Assembly: GCF_000724545.1 (NCBI RefSeq) | Contig: NZ_JHBV01000014.1 | Location: forward strand, 1 to 64,000 | Source: Aureispira sp. CCB-QB1 | Lineage (GTDB): Bacteria; Bacteroidota; Bacteroidia; Chitinophagales; Saprospiraceae | DNA length: 64,000 nt | Direction of reading: 5' to 3' | Shown: positions 58,877 to 64,000 of the stretch, in pieces | Numbering within the stretch: the stretch's first letter is position 1 | Layout of the letters: the number at the start of each line of letters is the position of its first letter | Made by a program: the position numbers and the translations under genes | Notes under the pieces: generated by a model | Databases searched by the model: none | What the model saw: the letters and a program-made list of their open reading frames with translations, nothing else | Told to the model about the DNA's origin: nothing

Positions 58877-59809
58877 TTATTCAGGACTATAGGTATAAAT
58901 AATACCGATTTGAAAACCAGCCATAACATTCCATGTAGGACTCCTAAAAGTAGCATTTTTGTCTGCTTCATCTGTATAATTGGGAAAAACAGCATCGAAA
59001 GGAGTTTCCTCTAGGGTACTTTTGTTGGCATCTACTGTTGCCTGGCTAGGACTGGTAATTGGATTAGCGGTGACCAAGTAATCTCCGCGATTTAAGTTGT
59101 GGGCAAAACTAGCAGCGCCCTCTCCTTCGGGATTAGATGAGCCTTCAACATGAAGCAATAACGTCATTTTTAAGTAGTCGTTAATTCGAATTTGAGCACC
59201 AACTTCGGCAGTGATTCCAGGTACAAAATCTCGATAAATTTTCTCTTGCCTCCCCAGACTAATAATGCCATTTGTGGCTTCATTTTTTTGGTACAATGTA
59301 ATTTTTTGACGCAAATCAATACCACCTTTGTCATACTGACTAAAACCATTGAGTCGTTCGTCTTTGTAGATAGCAGTTGTCAAAAAATCAAAATGAGGAC
59401 CTAAACGAGCAAAAAAGCCAGCTGCACGATTTGGGTCAGTACTAATTTCTAGAAGCAAAGGGACGCGAACATAGTTGGCTTGGCGAGTTATTGGGGCTCC
59501 CAAATTAGGATCTTTCAACTTACTAGTAGGCAATGTTGCTCGATTGTGTACAAATGAAGCAGTATGTTGTTGATAGCCTACTCCTGTTGAAACGCTAAAA
59601 ATTTCTGTGATACCATACCCTATTAAAAAACCGGTATTGTAGGCAAAGGCAGTTTGTAAATCTAAACTAGAGCCTTTGTCCATATCCTCGTTGTTTAGTG
59701 CCATAGAAAGACCAGGGGTAAAATGTAGGCCAAGCTTTAGCCCTTCTTGGGCATAACTAAGTGTATAGGTACAGAAGAAGATACTTATTAATAAAAATAG
59801 GTTTTGCAT
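58877..59809 (-). CDS. PorT-like outer membrane beta-barrel protein, paralogue 2
   Basis: This 310-residue barrel protein has a signal peptide ending in LSYAQEG and the same order of motifs as paralogue 1: LGLHFTPGLSMALNNED, YVRVPLLLEISTDPN, RLGPHFDFLTTAI, and MAGFQIGIIYTYSPE at the end. It has longer extracellular loops, in particular before the last strand. Tandem duplication is likely. Ligand and partner are unknown. Confidence 0.8.
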   Translation of the reverse strand: MQNLFLLISIFFCTYTLSYAQEGLKLGLHFTPGLSMALNNEDMDKGSSLDLQTAFAYNTGFLIGYGITEIFSVSTGVGYQQHTASFVHNRATLPTSKLKDPNLGAPITRQANYVRVPLLLEISTDPNRAAGFFARLGPHFDFLTTAIYKDERLNGFSQYDKGGIDLRQKITLYQKNEATNGIISLGRQEKIYRDFVPGITAEVGAQIRINDYLKMTLLLHVEGSSNPEGEGAASFAHNLNRGDYLVTANPITSPSQATVDANKSTLEETPFDAVFPNYTDEADKNATFRSPTWNVMAGFQIGIIYTYSPE

Positions 59810-60029
59810 GTTGTATAAGTCTTTTAATACGAATTTACTAAGGGGGGACCAAAAGTGTATTAAGGGCAGCGCAAGGTAATAAGTTTTATCCTTTAAACCA
59901 ACTAATCAATGGAACTACCAAATACTCAAACAAGCAAATAAATGTGAAACGCTTTGTTTATTTTGGCGTATATTGTGAGTAAGAAGTGTTGATATAGTGG
60001 TTTTTTATAGTAGTTAGCCAATCGTCAAT

Positions 60030-60443
60030 ATGAAAAAAAATGGACTCCTTTATTATTTTATTTTAATATTCCTCGGCAGCTTTATCCTGTTATGTTCGGC
60101 TCAAGAAGAAGAAAAGAAGCTGTGGGGCAAAATTCATGCACCTAGCGCAGCATACCAAATTATGCTCTATCAAAAAGATAGAATAATGCATCAAGCTCCT
60201 GAGATTTTAGTATATTTTCAAAAGAAAAACAGCAAAACAGCCCATCCCATTGGAAATATTTTATTGCCTGAAGATAATCGAAATCACCTTACATACGAGT
60301 ATTATTGGTCTGCTCAAGAGCAGTTGACTTTAATTGTTAATTGTGATAAATGTATGATAGAGCAGCGAACGTATTCTATTCATATTCATAAAAATCAAGC
60401 AATTTTAACTCAAGTGATAGACAATGCGAAACGGAGTGCTTAA
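60030..60443 (+). CDS. Small exported protein, unknown function
   Basis: This 137-residue protein has an N-terminal signal or anchor (LLYYFILIFLGSFILLCSA), probably cleaved before QEEEKK. The mature part is a short beta-rich domain (HAPSAAYQIMLYQKD, YSIHIHKNQAILTQVI) with two cysteines (VNCDKCMIE). No family is recognised. It precedes the alpha-2-macroglobulin gene by 174 bases on the same strand. Confidence 0.5.
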   Translation: MKKNGLLYYFILIFLGSFILLCSAQEEEKKLWGKIHAPSAAYQIMLYQKDRIMHQAPEILVYFQKKNSKTAHPIGNILLPEDNRNHLTYEYYWSAQEQLTLIVNCDKCMIEQRTYSIHIHKNQAILTQVIDNAKRSA

Positions 60444-60617
60444 GCATATTCAGTTTTATGGTATTGCTTTTTGTTAGAAGGAGGTGTTGTTGATTGTCAT
60501 TGTAACTTATTTGGCGTTTGTAAACATTACAAAACGTATAACCAATGTTATCAGCAGTATTTAACAAATAAAACATAGAACCAAACATTTTCTAAAAATC
60601 CTTAATTAGTAAATCAA

Positions 60618-63600
60618 ATGAATACAATGAAACTAAGTATTTTGTTCGTTGCTTTAGCCTTGTTGCTAGGAGCATGCACCACAGAACAAAAGCCAACACG
60701 AATCCAATATAATCCATCTTACGATGATTATTTATCAGCTTTTACAGATGGCGAAATCTCTAAAAAGTCCAGTATAAAGGTAGCCTTTCAAGAAGAGGTT
60801 ACAGCTTCTGTTTCAACTCCTATATATCCCAGCCCGTTCTCTTTTGAGCCCCATTTGAAGGGCGAAGCTGTTTGGAGTGACAAACAGACGATTGAGTTTA
60901 TCCCTTCAGAAGACTTAAAGTCAGGACAGATCTACACAGCAACTCTGAATTTATCCGATATATTGCCTCAGATCCCAGCAGACTTGTCTAATTTTGTCTT
61001 TCAATTTAAGGCAAAAGATCAGTTTATTAATGTTAGTCCTTTGGCGAGTACTGTTACCAAAGATAAAAACAATACTTGGATGCAGTTAAAAGGGCAGTTG
61101 ATAACACACGATGTCGAAGATATAGAAAGTATCGAAAAGGTTTTGACAGCGTATAATGGAGCTACTCAATTAGAAATTATTTGGGAGCACCAAAACAATA
61201 AGAAGCACCTTTTTAGTATTGAGAACTTACCTCAAAAAGCAAAAGCTTACCCTATTACTTGGAAGCTCAATGGAAAGCCTGTTAATTCAACGACTACAGA
61301 AGAATATTCCTTTACAATTCCTTCTGAAAGTGAATTTATACATACCAATACTTATCGCTATAATGAACCAGAACAGCATATTGTATTGGAGTTTTCAGAT
61401 GTTTTGGATGCAGAACAAAACTTAGAGGGCTTAATTCAATTGGGAGGCAGAAATTTAAAGTACGCCATTGAAGACAATAAAATTAAACTGTTTACAGATG
61501 GAAACTTTTCAGGAAAAAAAGAATTAAAAATCTCTAGCGAGATTAAAAGTATACTGGGCAAGAAGTTGGGAAAACCGTTGACAGAAACGATTACTTTTTC
61601 TGATACAAAGCCGCAAGTAAAATGGGTAGGAGATGGAAATATTATTCCCAAATCTAAGTCGATGCCTGTTGTATTCAAAACAGTAAATCTAAATGCCATA
61701 GATGTGCGTGTTATCAAAGTAAGGGAAAAGAATGTCAAGCAATTTTTTCAAGTCAATCACATAGATGGTGATAGCGAGTTAAAACGTGTCGGAACAGTTG
61801 TTTTGGAGAAGAAAATTCCGTTTAAAACCAAAGGATTGGACTTAGCAGAATGGACGAATCACTCATTGGATTTGGCGGATTTGATTACGCCCGAACCAGG
61901 TGCGATTTACGAAATTGCTTTAGGGTTTAGCCAATCGTATTCTTTGTATCCTTGTGAAAAATCGGATAGAGAGGAAGCACATTATGACGAGGTAGATATG
62001 ATGGCATTGCCAAAGAATTGGGATAGCCCGAATTATAGCAGTAGCTATTGGGATAATTACGAAGATGATTATGATTATGGTGATTTGGAAAATCCTTGTA
62101 GTCGTTATTATTATCGTCCAAATTTGGTTGCAAAACGCAATATATTAGCTTCTGATTTGGGAATTATTGCCAAGCAGGGAGACAATGGTAATTTGTTTGT
62201 TGTTAATAATTTGCAGACCACAGAACCACTTAAAAATGTGGAATTAGAGTTCTATGATTATCATCAAGAATTGATCGGAACCACAAAAACGGATAAATCG
62301 GGTATGGCTCGCCCCAATTTGGCTAAAAAACCATTTTTCTTGATAGCCAAGTATGGTGATCAAAGAGGTTACTTGCGGTTAGATGATGGATCTGCGCTGT
62401 CTATGAGTCGCTTTGATGTCGCTGGAAGTACTTACCACAATGGTTTGAAAGGTTTTATTTATGGAGAACGTGGCGTATGGAGACCAGGAGATGAGTTGTT
62501 TTTGAACTTTATTTTAGAAGACAAAGACAAGACACTCCCAAAGAATCACCCTGTTGTATTTACATTAAAAGATTCTAGAGGTTCTATCGTGGTCAAGAAA
62601 ACAACAACCAAAGGCGTGAATGGCGTGTACAATTTTTCTTGTCAAACAGATGACGATGCACCAACAGGAAATTACTTGGCTACGGTTCGTGTAGGAGGAG
62701 CAAAATTTAGTAAAAATATTAAAATAGAAACCATCAAGCCCAATCGACTTAAAATGGATTTGGACTTTGGAGTAAAAGAATTGTCAGTAGAAAATAAATC
62801 ACTTGATGGAATATTGACGTCAACATGGTTGCACGGAGCGGTTGCTAAAAACCTAAAAGCAAAAGTAGAGGTGACGTTATCAGAAGGAAAAACAAAGTTT
62901 ACAAAATACGATGAATATGTTTTTCATGATCCCGCTAGAGAATTTTCGCCAGAAGATAAAGTCATCTTTGAGGACAAACTTGATGAAGCGGGAAAAGCAA
63001 ACGTAAAAGCAAATATTGTGGCCTCAAGACAAGGTCCAGGAATGCTAAAGGCAAACTTTAGAATGCAAGTTTTTGAGCCAGGGGGAGATTTTAGTATTAG
63101 TCAATTTGCAATGCCTTATCATCCATACAAAACGTATGTTGGAGTACGTGTACCGAAAGGGGATGAGGCTAGGAATATGTTGCTAACAGATGTAAAGCAC
63201 AATATAGAGATTGTCACATTAGATAAAGACGGAAATCCTGTGGATGAAGAAGATTTGGAGGTGAAACTGTATAAGTTGGATTGGAAATGGTGGTTTGATA
63301 AAAATCGAGATGCCGTTTCGAGTTATCGAGGAAAAGTATATGGAACAGAGGTTGCCACAGGAAAAGTATCGACTAAAAATGGTCGAGGAACTTGGGAAAT
63401 GGAAGTGAAGTACCCTAATTGGGGGCGTTATTTAGTTCGTGTTTCAAATGGTAAAAAAGGACATAGTACAGGAAAAGTCTTTTATATAGATTGGCCAGGA
63501 TGGGCAGGACGTTCAACAGAGAATGATCCAGGAGGAGCAACTGCTTTGAATTTTTCGGCAGATAAAAAGACCTATAAAGTAGGAGAGGAAATTACTTTAA

Positions 63601-64000
63601 ATATTCCAACAGGAAATGTAGGGCGTGCACTTGTTTCTATAGAGAATGGTACAAAAATCGTGGAAGCACATTGGGTAAATACCAAGAAAGGAACAACACA
63701 ATTTAGGTTTAAAGCAACCAAAGAAATGGCACCCAATGCCTATGCATCGGTTTCGTTGTTACAACCTCATGCTCAAACCAAAAATGATTTGCCAATTCGA
63801 ATGTATGGAGCAATTCCATTGTCGGTAGAAGATCCTAAGACACATTTAGAGCCAGAAATGGTTATCCCTGACGAGTTGCGTCCTGGTCAAGAATTTGCTA
63901 TGTCGGTCAAAGATCGACGAGGCAAAGCGATGGCATATACTGTGGCTATTGTGGATGAAGGTTTGTTGGATTTAACTCGTTTTAAAACACCAAATCCATG
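60618..64000 (+). CDS. Alpha-2-macroglobulin-family lipoprotein, 5' part (cut by the window end)
   Basis: The frame opens at ATG 60618 (MNTMKLSILF) and remains open to the end, giving 1127 codons. The signal peptide ends in LLLGACTTE, so it is a lipoprotein facing the periplasm. The visible part covers the N-terminal MG domains and bait-like region: YHNGLKGFIYGERGVWRPGDE (MG3-4 type), TFRLKATKE-like strands, and VAIVDEGLLDLTRFKTP at the end, a hallmark of bacterial alpha-2-macroglobulins. The thioester (CxEQ) and C-terminal domains lie beyond the window. Such proteins trap proteases and protect the cell; an Asp/Tyr-rich insert (YEDDYDYGDLENPC) is seen around residue 480. Confidence 0.85.
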   Translation, partial: MNTMKLSILFVALALLLGACTTEQKPTRIQYNPSYDDYLSAFTDGEISKKSSIKVAFQEEVTASVSTPIYPSPFSFEPHLKGEAVWSDKQTIEFIPSEDLKSGQIYTATLNLSDILPQIPADLSNFVFQFKAKDQFINVSPLASTVTKDKNNTWMQLKGQLITHDVEDIESIEKVLTAYNGATQLEIIWEHQNNKKHLFSIENLPQKAKAYPITWKLNGKPVNSTTTEEYSFTIPSESEFIHTNTYRYNEPEQHIVLEFSDVLDAEQNLEGLIQLGGRNLKYAIEDNKIKLFTDGNFSGKKELKISSEIKSILGKKLGKPLTETITFSDTKPQVKWVGDGNIIPKSKSMPVVFKTVNLNAIDVRVIKVREKNVKQFFQVNHIDGDSELKRVGTVVLEKKIPFKTKGLDLAEWTNHSLDLADLITPEPGAIYEIALGFSQSYSLYPCEKSDREEAHYDEVDMMALPKNWDSPNYSSSYWDNYEDDYDYGDLENPCSRYYYRPNLVAKRNILASDLGIIAKQGDNGNLFVVNNLQTTEPLKNVELEFYDYHQELIGTTKTDKSGMARPNLAKKPFFLIAKYGDQRGYLRLDDGSALSMSRFDVAGSTYHNGLKGFIYGERGVWRPGDELFLNFILEDKDKTLPKNHPVVFTLKDSRGSIVVKKTTTKGVNGVYNFSCQTDDDAPTGNYLATVRVGGAKFSKNIKIETIKPNRLKMDLDFGVKELSVENKSLDGILTSTWLHGAVAKNLKAKVEVTLSEGKTKFTKYDEYVFHDPAREFSPEDKVIFEDKLDEAGKANVKANIVASRQGPGMLKANFRMQVFEPGGDFSISQFAMPYHPYKTYVGVRVPKGDEARNMLLTDVKHNIEIVTLDKDGNPVDEEDLEVKLYKLDWKWWFDKNRDAVSSYRGKVYGTEVATGKVSTKNGRGTWEMEVKYPNWGRYLVRVSNGKKGHSTGKVFYIDWPGWAGRSTENDPGGATALNFSADKKTYKVGEEITLNIPTGNVGRALVSIENGTKIVEAHWVNTKKGTTQFRFKATKEMAPNAYASVSLLQPHAQTKNDLPIRMYGAIPLSVEDPKTHLEPEMVIPDELRPGQEFAMSVKDRRGKAMAYTVAIVDEGLLDLTRFKTPNP

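Overview
The window looks like a chromosomal segment of a marine, gliding or predatory-type Bacteroidota, probably of the Saprospiria (Aureispira/Saprospira-like); the genus is an inference. Supporting signs are low GC, three secreted proteins with a type IX secretion (T9SS) C-terminal sorting domain, many lipoproteins with a Bacteroidota-style lipobox, TAnnTTTG promoter boxes, weak Shine-Dalgarno use, a fused isobutyryl-CoA mutase (IcmF) and PorT-like outer membrane barrels. Most of the window is ordinary housekeeping and envelope biology. No insertion sequence, prophage or CRISPR array was seen.

Layout. 1-4.8 kb: the 3' end of a 5S rRNA with its terminator, a LOG-family nucleotide hydrolase, an AsnA-like class II synthetase paralogue, and pyrD divergent from a eukaryote-type PyrE-PyrF fusion. 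4.8-16 kb: a thioredoxin lipoprotein, a tail-specific protease (Prc), a VanZ-like protein, a WYL regulator with a SnoaL-like neighbour, and secreted T9SS proteins. 16-24 kb: icmF and a 1240-residue G8/beta-helix/F5-8C secreted protein. 24.3-34.7 kb: four paralogous membrane coiled-coil proteins that start with the same SHDxLAK module, followed by a 909-residue caspase-like protease; this is the strongest candidate for an undescribed protein system. 34.8-37.3 kb: a PhoD-like phosphatase overlapping an SDR. 37.5-37.9 kb: an array of four divergent tRNA-like genes with abnormally long acceptor helices, then a RelA/SpoT-type alarmone synthetase. 39-51 kb: a VOC fusion protein, a hydrolase, an RluA-type pseudouridine synthase, a Tat-exported PLP enzyme, a bifunctional nuclease, CoaE, a DAO-family oxidoreductase, a BNR/sialidase-fold protein and an extended SDR.

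51.4-52.8 kb: asnA (aspartate-ammonia ligase) preceded by two successive short reading frames packed with Asn codons, each followed by a strong intrinsic terminator. The second unit also has a clear 11-bp competing antiterminator. This reads as a tandem ribosome-mediated transcription attenuator that senses charged tRNA-Asn, and it is the most striking regulatory structure here. 53-64 kb: lipoproteins (one with a possible clan-CD His/Cys dyad), moaE and a moaC-mogA fusion, a YncE-like propeller, two PorT-like barrels, and the 5' part of an alpha-2-macroglobulin-like lipoprotein cut by the window end.

Two related families of short palindromic repeats are scattered in the intergenic regions. 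They share the end sequence TTCGTTGA / TCAACG(G/A)AGTA, and they explain much of the otherwise empty DNA and one false N-terminal extension. Several start codons were moved inward from long open frames to the first ATG that fits paralogues, signal peptides or overlap with the upstream gene.
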